Source of the DNA: Paramarasmius palmivorus
Taxonomy: Eukaryota > Basidiomycota > Agaricomycetes > Agaricales > Marasmiaceae
DNA length: 64,000 bases
Direction of reading: 5' to 3'
Assembly: GCA_037176845.1 (NCBI GenBank)
Contig: JAYKXP010000043.1
Location: 367,258 to 431,257, forward strand
Position 1 is the stretch's first letter. Each line of letters opens with the position of its first letter. Shown in pieces: positions 11,431-22,242 of this stretch. Made by a program: the position numbers and the translations under genes. Under the pieces are notes generated by a model. It worked only from the letters and a program-made list of their open reading frames with translations, had not been told where the DNA came from and did no database searches.

Positions 11431-12354
11431 GTTTGTTAGATGCAGAGCTTGTGTTCTGAGGATATGGAGTTGGTGTGTCCTCCTTTTATACACGATTCGT
11501 CGGATAAATTAGTTGCGGCGCTTCTTGTATCCAGAGCTGCACAGTGGAGTATCGTGATGAGATACAGAGTCAACTTGAAGTTGAAACGGCAAAATTCTTC
11601 AGAGTGCGTGAACTCGGAAGGATGTGAAGGGTCACTTGAATACAGGTGGATATCGGGAGAGGCGTGAACTAACAGAGATATTGAGGGTGCGTTTCAAAAT
11701 TGTATAGTGGAGTGTCTTGATACGCTACATACGTGTCTAGGAGGTTAGCACTTTAGCGAGCTCAGATTCATGAAGTACTCACAAGTGTTGAGAACATCGG
11801 CTTCGTGGAGCCGCTCTGTAGTCATTGTGGTGGCTTGATGGCCGCCCGAGCTGAGCTGATGACTATGACGCCGAAGGCGGGAAGGAATAAAAATGAATTG
11901 TTGATTTCATAAGGCTCGAAATAGAACTCACCGTTGACACCAGCATAGCTTACAGTAGAAAAGACACCATCGTTATTCGGTGTGGGGTAATAGATATTGG
12001 ATATATTCGCGTTCATCTGAACCGCCTCGAAGCGAATTCATGGAGTGACCGTGATGAGTACAACGGGAAGATTTCAAATAACGGTTCACTGTCAACTGAG
12101 GTTCGTAATGAGCGGTAGCAAAGGCAAAACGTTTGGTACTCGACGTATTTGGCGCTTCCCGAGCTCCACATTATACACTTCCGAAACACGAGGTGGGACT
12201 TTGACCGCTGAGCTCTACAAGTCACAACTTGACCAAGCTCTTGAAGTAGAGGGGTGAGATGCTATAAAAGCCCTGCAATCGAGCACCACGGTCAGCATCC
12301 TCCAACGCTAGCTTGAAACTCGTACTCACACGCAAACTCATCTTCTACACAAAC
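11431..12354. other. Shared upstream region of divergent copies A and B
   Basis: About 0.9 kb between the starts of two divergent small secreted genes, with a TATA box at each end (about 11484-11491 minus, 12262-12269 plus). Frames of 64-70 codons inside lack splice support, and I call no gene. Confidence 0.5.
12262..12269 (+). promoter_or_regulatory. TATA box of small secreted copy B
   Basis: CTATAAAA within GCTATAAAAG, about 85 bp before the ATG at 12355. The same GCTATAAAAG-like element precedes copies C and D. Confidence 0.6.
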
Positions 12355-12696
12355 ATGTTCTCCAAAGTTACTGCTATCATCTCCATCGCTGCCGTCCTGT
12401 TCGCAGGCCAGGCTCTTGGTGCTGCCCAAATTGCTACTGACCCAGGTCAGTCTTCACGCTACCTTCGAGGTTCATTCTACTTACCTTGTTTCTTCTAGTC
12501 GCTGCTTGCAACCCACCCAACAACGGAGACCACACCGCTGGTAGCAGCTGCAAGTTCTACAGTGGACCATCCGACAGCTCCCATGTGATAACTGGAGGTT
12601 TGTATTATCCTTCTTTGAGCCTGAAGCACATCTGACCACGATTCACGGATAGTTTGTGTTGACGAAAATGGAACCTTGACCTGCCGTGGGCAGTGA
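12355..12696 (+). CDS. Small secreted four-cysteine protein, copy B
   Basis: Three exons, both introns phase 1, 77 residues. The signal peptide is MFSKVTAIISIAAVLFAGQA, then LGA; the core exon starts VAACNPPNNGDHTAGSSC; the last exon is VCVDENGTLTCRGQ. It keeps the C-x13-C-x16-C-x8-C spacing. Its last exon is the most charged of the set (DEN, CRGQ). Divergent from copy A. Confidence 0.87.
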
Positions 12697-13926
12697 GGAA
12701 CTGGCTGGGAAGAAGAAATAGCAACCGCGGTTGTCGTGTAATCCCAAATGAAATTATATTCAGCTACCAAAACCTGCGTGTTTGTATGAGTAACACTGCG
12801 TGAAGTTGATATGTAATGGAAGCCGACCTTAGTCTCAAGTCGTATGTAGCCTGAGGCTTCTCGTCCCTCGAGAAAGGTTCCGCGCGAAATTCAAATCGTG
12901 CGTGGTATATCCCGATTTCGGTCGCGCTCGCTACCCTAAATTCCAGGGGGCGATGAGTGTTACTCCAGGAATGTTCGAAGCAAGTTCTGAGGGTTTGTCG
13001 GTGCAGTTGGGCGGTTTTCGTGATGGAGCAACCATCAATGTTGTCGACTTTGCAAAGTAGCCTATAGAGCTAGCTCTGAGTGATGGAGTTTCCGCAAGAA
13101 GTCACTGAGCTACTGCGTACCTGATAACATCTTTGCCTTTCCAAAATTCCTATTTCCATCCTCCATCACTGTGACTGAACTAATAACGCCTGCTTTTCCA
13201 GATACTTCTCTAGGGTCTTCGCAGGATACGGGCGTGTATGCCCGATATTGTTTGTATTCTGTGCATTGTGCTTTCCCTCTTCGACCATTCTGTTTCTCAA
13301 CAGCAAGGGTGAGATAGGATATCAATTACGGTCGAGGAGCTGGTAGTTTCCTGCGGGTGTACGGTAGTAACCTCTTCGTTCCTTCAAGCTGTCGACTTTG
13401 CTGTGTCGACGTCAACGCCAATATAGATTCTGGAAATCGAGATAATAGAACTGGGATTTGGTAACAAGGAGAATGGGTTTGTATCTTTGTGGTAGATGAA
13501 CATGATGGTGGCAGGAAATCGGAGATGTCTCGACCACTGTGACTCCGGGCCGCCGTCATTCAAGTTGTGGGTCCTGGATAAGCAAAACGCGACTCTCCCT
13601 CTGACCACCATCGACCCTCTTCCCAAAGTCTTCATCTTCAGAGTCATTCCTCGTAAGGGCTTCTGAAAATTCAAAGCATGGTATGTATCTGACCTGAAGA
13701 GGCACAGATCGGACCATGCAACATTCAATGCTCATACATGCTTTCGAATGGTTGCAGCGCGGCTGGTAATGGAATGGTAGCGGGACTATAGGTTGACTTG
13801 ACGATCTATTTTATGGGCACTGGTTAGTTAATCTACGCATGAAATTTACCTGTATAACTGAGATTATCATAGATTCTGAAAGTGCTTAAAAACAAGGTCC
13901 TCGCAGCTCATTTTTTCCACAACACA
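12697..13926. other. Gene-poor stretch with unresolved coding-like frames
   Basis: Open frames exist on both strands at about 13080-13315 and 13384-13730. One plus frame, 13502-13666, reads MMVAGNRRCLDHCDSG through to VIPRKGF and a stop. None joins convincingly by splicing and I recognise no family. This may be a relic or chance. Confidence 0.35.
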
Positions 13927-14238
13927 ATGCTCAATTTCCTCGCCTTCGGATTCCTCCTCAACTTGGTTGCTTTCGCGGTCGCAGATTCGCCCTGCATTCT
14001 CACCTGCGCACAAGATAACCTCGCAATCACAAACTGTACTTCAATGTAAGGTCTTCTTTCGCTCCACTTCCGACTTGATGTTTGCATTTACAACGCACTG
14101 AACAGAACCGACCTTGAGTGCATGTGCGCTTCTGCTCCATACCAGCAGGCTGCTCTGTCGTGTATTTTGGACGAATGCGAGATGGAAGAACTTGCGCAAG
14201 GCGTGGGTTTGATTCGGGATAGATGCGCAGACCCTTGA
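13927..14238 (+). CDS. Small secreted CFEM-domain protein
   Basis: Two exons, about 83 residues. The signal peptide is MLNFLAFGFLLNLVAFAVA. The mature part is essentially one CFEM domain: PCILTCAQDNL, NCTS, then after the intron TDLECMCAS, ALSCILDEC and RDRCADP. Eight cysteines with the CFEM pattern are visible. CFEM proteins are fungal extracellular proteins, and some bind haem. Unlike the second CFEM gene at 37878-38420, this one has no Ser/Thr-rich stalk or GPI-type tail, so it is probably released. Confidence 0.85.
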
Positions 14239-14565
14239 AAGAGGTGAGTGGGTGTGTGGCCAATGTTGGGGTCATTGAAAGGCTAACCATTCCGCATTTT
14301 GCTTTTTTGTTTCCTCAAATGCAGTTCAACCTTTTGCGATCATCTGTCTATAGATTACTGCCTTAGTGCGGCGAAATCAATCGATTTGGTTCTTGCAATT
14401 CCCAGTGCCCTCTGAAAGCCATGCATAGGAGTCTCGCGGTCTATTACCTCAGAGTTACATTACAGAACGAACAGCGAAACCCGCTCATCGTGTTCATACT
14501 TCGCTTCTCTTGACCCTTGAGGAATACCCGCGGAAGCGATCCGTCATGTGGCTTGTTCCGCGATC

Positions 14566-14573
14566 TTATAAAA
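14566..14573 (+). promoter_or_regulatory. TATA box of the acyl-CoA synthetase-like gene
   Basis: TTATAAAA, about 40 bp before the ATG at 14609. Confidence 0.5.
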
Positions 14574-14608
14574 GCAGACACTGCCGAGCATGCAAAACGG
14601 ATCCGACT

Positions 14609-17413
14609 ATGACCTCTTCTAAGCTCTTCAAGCGCACCCATCAAGAAGGTGAGCCCAAACTCCTTCCTTTCATTGATTTGACTAATGGCCTGTAATTAGC
14701 GGAACGACTTCTATCTGCTCCAGGCTCAATGCTCGAGATGGAGAATAGGGTATATGGTGGCTCTGTCGTGGAGATGACAATGACTTATCTGTTACTGAAG
14801 CTGATAGCTGGCCAAGTTCAACGTGTTTACAAGAACCTGTGGCCGACAGCTCGGGATTTCTTCATCTCAGTTTCCGAACAACATGCAGACAAGATAAGCG
14901 TAGTCTACGAACACGAACGGCTGACATTCCGGGAGGTGAAAAAACAGGCCATTCAGACTGCGGGAGTCCTCTTCGACCGCTATGGTGTGCGAAAAGGCAA
15001 GTAATATCACCATACTTATGTATTTGAGTACAAAATTGCTCATCGTGATTTGCGCAGGTGATCGGATCGCACTTTGTCTCCGCAACTGCCCAGAGTATGT
15101 GGTATTCTTCTGGGCTGCTCGTAAGCAAGGTCTTTCTTCAACCCTGGGTACTACAATAACGTTGTGGTTCAGACCTCGTGGGAGCCGTACCAGTTCTAGT
15201 CAATAGGTGGGTACATACTATCGTCGTTGCTTCAGGTGTTAACGATGCCCACAGCTGGCTCCCCAAAGATCCTCTTCTCCACTCTCTCCTCCTCACTCAA
15301 CCCAAAGTGATCTTCTTTGACCACGAAAGGGCTGAACGCATGCAAGCCTCTATATCCAAGCTGACAGGCTCTGGTGTTCTCGGGCTGATAGTGGTCCGGC
15401 ACCAGGGCGAGGATTGGCCAGGAATGGTGAAGTGGTCGACATTAGTCGAAACAGCAAGTCCGAGAGAAGCTATTCCAGACCCTGGAATCGAGCCTGAAGA
15501 TAACGCGGTCGTAATATTCACTTCTGGTTCAACCGGGCTTCCTAGTAAGCATCTATCCCCCCCTACGTCCGACTTTCTTAAGATCATCTTCCAGAGGGCG
15601 TGCTTATGACTCAAAGACAGTTCATCACTGGTCTTGGTAACGTACGACCCTGTTCCTCATCAAACCTGCGTCAAACTTATCGAGGCCTCCACAGGGCGTC
15701 GCCGATGCAGTACGAGCCGCTCTGCTGCAGGGCTTGGATCTATCTACTGCCTTTGAACCACAACCAGGTCCGCAACCAGGGGTTCTCCTACCAACGCCAA
15801 TGTTTCATGTAACAGGTACCTCCATTTTGGTAACTCTTTCGCTGCCTCCCTGTCTTTCAGAGATTCTTGCCTAATTTCTTTCCCTTAGCTGCTCGCAGCA
15901 ATGGCCGGTATCAAAGTGGTTTTGATGTCCAAGTGGAATGCAGATGAGGGTGCGCTATTGAAAAATATGGTTTCTTTGACTACTAATTTAATTTCCCCAG
16001 CCTTCAAGTGAGGTGTCTACTCACAATATGTTTAGTGGCCGATTCTAAAACAAGAAAGGATCATCAAACGGGAGAACATTACGTCCGCCGGAGGGTCCGT
16101 AGTTCCTTGTATTCAGCTTTGAATCCTTCTGAGCTTTTCTCACGTAGCGTTCCATCGATAGTCTTTGACCTTATGGTCAAATCCAAGGAATTAAAAAACT
16201 TGGATACCCTCTGGCTTGGTGGCGGTCCAACGTCGGAATCCATGTTCGAACAGATCCGGAAGGCGTTCCCTCGTGCATCCATGTTCGTGCCTCTCCGTTC
16301 TGGAATAGTGATCTATCTGCTCGCATGAAACTTGACATTTTGCTTGGACAGGTCTCAATCCTACGGTCAAACTGAATGCAATGCGGGTGCCACCAGTTTC
16401 TGTGAGCTCTCGGGAAGCCTGGTTTGATTTCGTTCCTAATTCGTGAGCATTACAGCAGGAGAGGATTACTATAACCATCCTGGCTCAGTGTGCGTTCTTG
16501 CCGTGGCACATGAAGCTCTCTGACTAACGCAGAAAAGAGGGCGTCCACTCCCCGTGATAGATATCCTGATAATGAGTGCTGAAGGGGTCGAGTGCAAACC
16601 CAGCGAAACCGGTGAGATATGGATAAGAGGACCGAGTGTAATGAAGGAGTATTGGGGCAATCCAGGCTAGAATCTCTCCAACATTCATCAGTGGATTATC
16701 ACTTACCTGTCGATTGGTGGATACAGAGGCTACGGCAAAAGTTCGTTTCTTTTTTACTCTCTCGCTATTGAACTGAAGACAGTTTCTCTTCTAGACACTC
16801 ACACGAGACGGATGGCTCAAAACCGGTGACATTGGCTATGTCGATGAAGAGGGATACGTATACGTCAAGGATCGGATAAAGGATATGATTATAAGAGGAG
16901 GCGAGAACATTGTATGTATCTCACTCGCCGCTGATTCCTCCGAAAGCTCACGGATATCATGCTTAGGACTCCGTCATGGTACAAAACGCATTCTACTACG
17001 ACCCACGGATATACGAAGCCGCCGCTGTCGGTGTTCCAGACGCTCGACTGGGAGAAGTGGTCGCCGTTTTGGTTACTTTGAAGCCTGAGTATCGAGGCCA
17101 AGTTCCTGAGGAAGCGATGGAGGCTGAGCTCATGACATTAGCAAAGAAGCAGTAAGTCGCGCGAAAGCTTGAAAGCGGTCTTTCTCATCTCATGCTTGGT
17201 TTTACAGCCTACCTCATTTTGCGGTTCCTGTGATGATCAAGGTGCACGATGCAGAGTTTGGTATGTTATATTTATACCTTCCTTGCGAGCGCAGCGGTTC
17301 ATATTGGCTTAGAACACACACCATCTAATAAGATCCTCAAAGCACCGCTTCGTCAGATTGCAGCAAAGGAATGGGAGAGGCGTAGAATAATCAATATTGC
17401 ATCTAAAATGTAG
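14609..17413 (+). CDS. AMP-forming acyl-CoA synthetase/ligase (ANL superfamily)
   Basis: Many exons, roughly 580 residues after splicing. The adenylation motifs appear in order: [11 protein letters not shown] (A3, completed across an intron), [22 protein letters not shown] (A5), [20 protein letters not shown] (A7), [14 protein letters not shown] (A8), and NKILKAPLR with the C-terminal Lys (A10). The N-terminal [11 protein letters not shown] and VYKNLW resemble fungal 4-coumarate/long-chain type ligases; the acyl substrate cannot be read. Two introns begin with GC rather than GT (14997 and 16666), judged from reading frame. The start codon lies in a short first exon ([13 protein letters not shown]) 40 bp after a TATA box. 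There is no clear C-terminal peroxisomal signal (ends IASKM). Confidence 0.85.
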
Positions 17414-17476
17414 CAGAAAGCATACTATTCTATGTCGAACAAGGCAAACCTACATAAATGTCTAAAAAGAATGTTT

Positions 17477-17583
17477 TGACGAGAGTGGGATTCGAACCCA
17501 CGCCCTTTCGGACCAGATTGTGTAACACTTCAGAAGTGTTGGTCTCCTTAGTCTGGCGCCTTAGACCGCTCGGCCATCTCGCC
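17477..17583 (-). tRNA. tRNA-Leu (AAG), with intron
   Basis: Read on the minus strand: acceptor GGCGAGA/TCTCGTC, D-arm TGGCCGAGCGGTC, anticodon stem CCAGA/TCTGG with loop CTAAGG|A (anticodon AAG), class-II variable arm, T-arm GGGTTCGAATCCC, discriminator A. The intron of about 27 bp contains the self-pairing stretch AACACTTC/GAAGTGTT. Its 3' end lies 64 bp from the stop of the convergent acyl-CoA synthetase-like gene. Confidence 0.93.
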
Positions 17584-18055
17584 ATGTCGGGAAGCTTCGA
17601 GAAAACATCGATAGCCCGTCGATGAACAATGCTCCCTTCGCCGTGGATGGCCCAGGTTCAGGTTCGTCGGCGAGGGTGTCTAATTCAGCCTCCTGTGAAA
17701 GTACTGCCTTAGAATCGAAGGAATCATGCTAGAGTTCTGAGCGTACCTCATCCAGAACGTTTTCAAAACGGGGCGGAACCCATTCTTCACCTGATGCTAT
17801 CACCTCGAAGGCCTTTCGGATTTCCATGCACTTGTTGCGATGTCTTTTCCATCTAGCGAATGTATAGGCCTGACTTGGGTCGATCTCGACCGTCTTTGAA
17901 CACCCAAGACACCGTGCCCGGAACTTGCCGCTATGGGAAACCGTCGTTTTGTCGATAAATTTGTCATTGAGGAGGTTCGCGAGCCTCTTTGAAGCAAAGC
18001 GATGCTTGGATGTGCGTTTAGTCGGGGTTGGGCGCAAAAAGACTTTGTCATCCAT
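17561..18055 (-). CDS. Small protein with a CxxC...H...C zinc-binding-like motif
   Basis: Exon 1 (18055-17747) is followed by a 54-bp GT...AG intron and exon 2 (17692-17561), in phase, giving 146 residues. Unspliced, the frame would end at 17729. The N-terminus is basic (LRPTPTKRTSKHRFASKR). The centre holds RARCLGCSKTVEID, then FARWKRHRNKC, a C-x2-C...H-x3-C arrangement like a short zinc finger. The tail is acidic. In this model the stop codon falls inside the D-arm of the tRNA-Leu gene on the same strand, so the last seven codons overlap the tRNA. A DNA- or RNA-binding role is only suggested. Confidence 0.55.
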
Positions 18056-18593
18056 AGTCGATATAGATTCGGTTTGGGTGGAAGGAGATGGAGGATGTTG
18101 TGATGTTGGACGCTGGGCTAGGAGTGCAATATTTGGGCTAATCTTGTAGGGGGAACAGTTGAGAAATCCCTTTCATTTATAGGCAGAGACGTGGCTTAGG
18201 CTCACTATTGTTCCCGTGTGTCTTTATGATAATTGTGCCATTGGTCTGTTCCTCCGAAAATGGTTGCTAAAGATGGTCCTGTCGTGGCCAAGCCGTAGAA
18301 AGAGGGCCAAAAATATCCTGTAAACAACAAACAATATGTGGCAGGTCAATCGCCGATAAGGAGCAAACTGCACTGTTCATGGCCAGGCCAGAGGATGATA
18401 TCGACGCGCTTTGCTGTTGGCTCTACCCATCGAGAGGTCAGCCTGCTAGTTATGATAAAAATTTGCAGGAAATCACACCTATAATGTGCCATAGTCTCCA
18501 ATGCAATTGACCGAGATGATACGTGACACTGAGTGATGGAGAGAAGAGAGTTACCGAGACGCGCGTCTGACATTTCTGATTCTGACCACCACC
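18056..18593. other. Intergenic region, no gene seen
   Basis: No family recognised. Minus-strand frames of 80-90 codons at 18346-18698 have no splice support. Confidence 0.4.
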
Positions 18594-18875
18594 ATGTATA
18601 TTCCGGCATACTTCCAAACCCTTGACACTCTTGTCCAGGAAATTTTGAAAACGAGGACGGAGGATAACAAACTCTATTGTGAAGCAGACGTGGTGCAAAG
18701 GAAGGTTTTGTCTGTGGATGTCACAACTTTGCAGGTACCGTTTCTTCGTTCGAAATGCTTCGAGGATATCAAGTTCATTTAGCTTCGTTTTTGCCCAGGA
18801 CGATGGTATCTAGAGGCTACAGAAGATATAGAAACTCTGGCTGTACCAAAAGAATCGGAATCGGGGATGAATTGA
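18594..18875 (+). CDS. Possible small protein of unknown family
   Basis: Exon 1 (18594-18734) and exon 2 (18783-18875) join in phase 0 across a 48-bp GT...AG intron, giving 77 residues. It starts MYIPAYFQTLDTL, continues LYCEADVVQRKVLSVDV, and after the intron LRFCPGRWYLEATEDIE, ending VPKESESGMN. Composition looks coding (many charged residues, clean exon join), but there is no signal peptide or known motif. It could be the tail of a larger gene whose 5' exons I cannot place. Confidence 0.4.
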
Positions 18876-19025
18876 GAATTGTCGGGCATCTGACAGCATT
18901 TCAAGTTACTCGTATGTTCACCCACATTGGCTCCAGTCGATGCATGGTCATGACTAATCACATTCAAGGGTCAAGGACACTCTACTAGAATTACAATTGC
19001 TGTTCTTCGAACCTCGAATGACCGT

Positions 19026-19363
19026 TTACTTGGTAACACAAGTCAAAACGCCGCCTTGGTCGACACATACTATACGATGATCCCATTGTGAGTGACAACC
19101 ACGTCCACATATGAAAATTCTCACCCCCGTTCACGATAGGATCGTTTTCAGACGGACCGCTGTAGAATCTGCAACTGCTACCGGCGGGCTTGGGCGGGCT
19201 GCACACAGAAACTACAAGAGAGTCCAAATAAGTCGACAGCTGGTATGCGAAAGGGTACAAGATACTGACCTGGGCCAGGACCAGCGATCAAGACGGCGCC
19301 GAACACTTGACCTACGAATAGGACAGCAACGACGGAGATGAGAGTTGGGACTTTGTTGAACAT
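19026..19363 (-). CDS. Small secreted four-cysteine protein, copy C (divergent)
   Basis: Three exons, phase-1 introns, about 73 residues. The signal peptide is MFNKVPTLISVVAVLFVGQV, then FGA. It differs from its sisters: IAGPGP replaces IATDP, and the core opens VSVCSPPKPAGSSC, four residues shorter between the first two cysteines (x9 instead of x13). The remaining spacing x16/x8 is unchanged (CRFYSGPSENDPIVNGVC, then VDQGGVLTC). It ends VTK rather than VGQ. A TATA box read on the minus strand lies at about 19432-19440. Confidence 0.8.
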
Positions 19364-20434
19364 GTTTAGTGAGATTCGCTTAAGAGCTGCTGTCGATGTC
19401 GGTGTTAATGTACGTCCTCAAAACATAGGTCTTTTATAGCTCTAAAGGATCTTGTATTAGCGGGTATGCAAAGTCTGCGGTAAAGGCTAGGTGCGGGAGG
19501 AGGTCGTATATTATGGAGTTCGGGAAGAGACTTTGTAGGCTCAGCACCACATTACTTCGCTATACCTGCTCATTATGTTCTCATCCAGCCGCTACCGAGA
19601 TACTGCATTCAACTATACACCAAGGCCTGACAAGGACTCCATGGAACATCTTTGTTCGATGTTTCATCGTGCATTTCAAAGGTGGAGTTCGGGAAGACGT
19701 GAGTAGGCAAGTTTGGCATTGAGCTGCAGGGTTATACCGGCCTACTAACTATGGTATTATGTCTAGGTATTCAGCGCGTCGGGAGCGTGTCTAGGGCGTA
19801 GTCGGCAATTAAAGCCACACCACTCACCTAAGATGCTCCACAAGATGTCTTTCGTGTTTCATCTCCAGACAGCGGCGCTCTCTTGTTTATTTCTCCAGAT
19901 CGGACACGTGTGTTCTATTTCTGATTGCCTTTCAGCCTTTCGCGGTGGCACTGCTTCTCGTGCAAGGAGTGATGTCGATGGTCTCAATGCAGTTTATTGA
20001 TTGTGTGGGGTGCTATTTCTGTCTTTATAAATCCCGAGGCTCGTAACTAATGTCGACTTATTCAGGAGTCGGCGTTCCAATCAAACTGCGGCCCACTGAG
20101 GATCACTAAATCTCGAAGGCGGTTCGCTGAATTTGTGAGTTGTTATAGTTACCTAGGCAATGTAGTTCGCTGATCTGTGCCCATCAAGGTCGACCTCGAG
20201 AAGACACTACAAATGACCCTCCGCGTTTTTTGGTCCAGGAAAGATTGCCCTGACCTGTACGATACGCCGACACCGTAGTTAACACGAGCCAAATGGCATA
20301 TCGGGGTACGCCGATCTCTCTCGTTCGGTTCAATGATACGCATTCTAATCGACGACACATCTCAAGATATCCACCAATCCTCAATTCCATTCACTATTAT
20401 ATGGTACATTCATTATTATCTGTAAGGCTTTCAT
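19364..20434. repeat. Intergenic segment C-D, duplicated as D-E
   Basis: This 1.07-kb spacer matches the next spacer (20787-21901) in order along its length. Examples are GCCGCTAC(C/T)GAGATAC, TTTGTTCGATGTTTCA, AAAGGTGGAGTTCGGGA, GTGTGTTCTATTTC..TGCCTTTCAGCCTTT and CCCACTGAGGATCA. So genes C, D and E and their flanks arose by tandem segmental duplication. No gene seen in it. Confidence 0.75.
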
Positions 20435-20786
20435 TTACTGACCAACACATGTCAGTTTTCCGCCTTGGTTAACGCAAACTGTACAATAACACCATGGTCA
20501 GCAACATGCACGTCTCATTGATGTACAGAAGTGCTTACCTCCGGTCACCACAGGAGAGCTATCGGACGGACCGCTGTAGAATTTACAGCTGCTGCCGGCG
20601 GAGTGGTCGCCGTTGTTGGGTGGATTGCACGCAGCGACTGAAAGAAAGTTCATGAGTCCACGGTACACGATATTCAGATATCCGTAGATGCTGACCTGGG
20701 TCGGTGGCAATCAAGACGGCGCCGAATGCCTGACCTGCGAAGAGGACAGCAACGACGGGGATGAGAGCTGTGAGCTTGTTGAACAT
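20435..20786 (-). CDS. Small secreted four-cysteine protein, copy D
   Basis: Three exons, phase-1 introns, 77 residues. The signal peptide is MFNKLTALIPVVAVLFAGQA, then FGA; then VLIATDP, VAACNPPNNGDHSAGSSC, KFYSGPSDSSPVVTG and VCVNQGGKLTCVGQ. Spacing C-x13-C-x16-C-x8-C. A TATA box on the minus strand lies at about 20863-20873 (CTATAAAAGCC). Confidence 0.87.
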
Positions 20787-21901
20787 GCTGAGTGTTTGTA
20801 GAAGGTGAGATTCAGTTGAGAGCTGTTATAGATTATGGTGCTGAAAGCGTTTGAAGTACAGGGCTTTTATAGCTTCGAGTGTACGCCTCTTTGCCTCGCT
20901 ACAATAAAGGCCAAGTTTGGGATTTTGGAGCTCGGGAGTGGGGCAGGTACGTTCTGCACCGAATTACTTTGCTATAGCTTCTCAGCGTTGTCATTTAGCC
21001 GCTACTGAGATACAACGTCCACGTACATCTGACGAAGACTCCATGGAGTATCTTTGTTCGATGTTTCAGGGCATATTTCAACAAAGGTGGAGTTCGGGAC
21101 GAGGCGAGTAGGCAACTTTGGCATTGAGCTGCAGGATTATGCTAACCAATAGTATCAATCTTGATATTAGGTATATCCAGGTGTTGAGCAATGAACGCGT
21201 CAGGGATTGATAATGTAGTAAAGCGGCAAGCCTTACTCGTCTTACTCGTCATTACTCATTTACAATACGGTGATCCACGAAATACGATATTTCGTCTCCA
21301 GGCAGCGGCGCGCTTGCGTTTCACCTCTCCAAAAAGGATATGTGTGTTCTATTTCCGAGTGCCTTTCAGCCTTTAATATTAATGGTGGCACTGCTTTCCG
21401 GGAACGAAGTGATGACAATCCTGATGCCACCTGGAGCATCATCCTGTTACCAATGCACTGTATCTGTGTGTTCTATTTCTATCTCTCGTGATCTCGAAAC
21501 TCGGAGCTGATGTTGACTTCCTCAGGAACTGGAGTCGGCGTTCTAGTTAAATTGCACCCCACTGAGGATCATTACACACAAGGTGACTGTCGGATTTGTG
21601 AGTCATAGTTAGCTGGGCAATATATCTTGCTGATCTGTACACAATAGAGAAGACGCCGGTAGTGCGTCATGTTACTTCGATTGGGTCTCACGTATCCAAT
21701 TCAGTACCCACGAGTACCGTGTTTCTCATTCCAGAGAAAATTGTTCGAACGGCTCATCAATGATCAATTGGCACGTACGTTGACCCCTACTTGTACTCAA
21801 TGGTACGCATCGACTAATTGGCAATATAGTTCAAGATATCTATACATTCTCGAATTTCATTCACTATTATATGTTACATTCATTGTTCCTCTTTCAAGCC
21901 T
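20787..21901. repeat. Intergenic segment D-E, duplicate of C-D
   Basis: The 1.1-kb counterpart of 19364-20434, with the same landmarks in the same order and scattered indels. Contains no gene I can support. Confidence 0.75.
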
Positions 21902-22242
21902 TTACTGGCCGACGCAGGTCAAAGTGCCACCCTGATCGATGCAAACTGCGCAATGTCGCTGTGGTCAGCCTAGGATCCTTGACATTTACGGCAAGACACG
22001 AACCTCCGCTAATAACATGAGAGCTATCAGACGGGCCGCTATAGTACTTGCAGCTGCTTCCGCCATGGTGGTCGCCATTGTTGGGCGGGTTGCAAGCCGC
22101 AACTGTAGAACTGTGAGCTCTATTTCACAAGACGAGAAAAGAGATACTGACCAGGATCGGTAGCAATCAAGACAGCGCCGAATGCTTGACCTGCAAAGAG
22201 GACAGCGACGACGGAGAGAAGAGCGGTGGCTTTGTTGAACAT
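21902..22242 (-). CDS. Small secreted four-cysteine protein, copy E
   Basis: Three exons, phase-1 introns, 77 residues. The signal peptide is MFNKATALLSVVAVLFAGQA, then FGA; then VLIATDP, VAACNPPNNGDHHGGSSC, KYYSGPSDSSHVISG and VCIDQGGTLTCVGQ. The Phe after the second Cys-Lys is Tyr here and in copy F. TATA-like TATAAAAGC on the minus strand at about 22306-22315. Confidence 0.87.
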
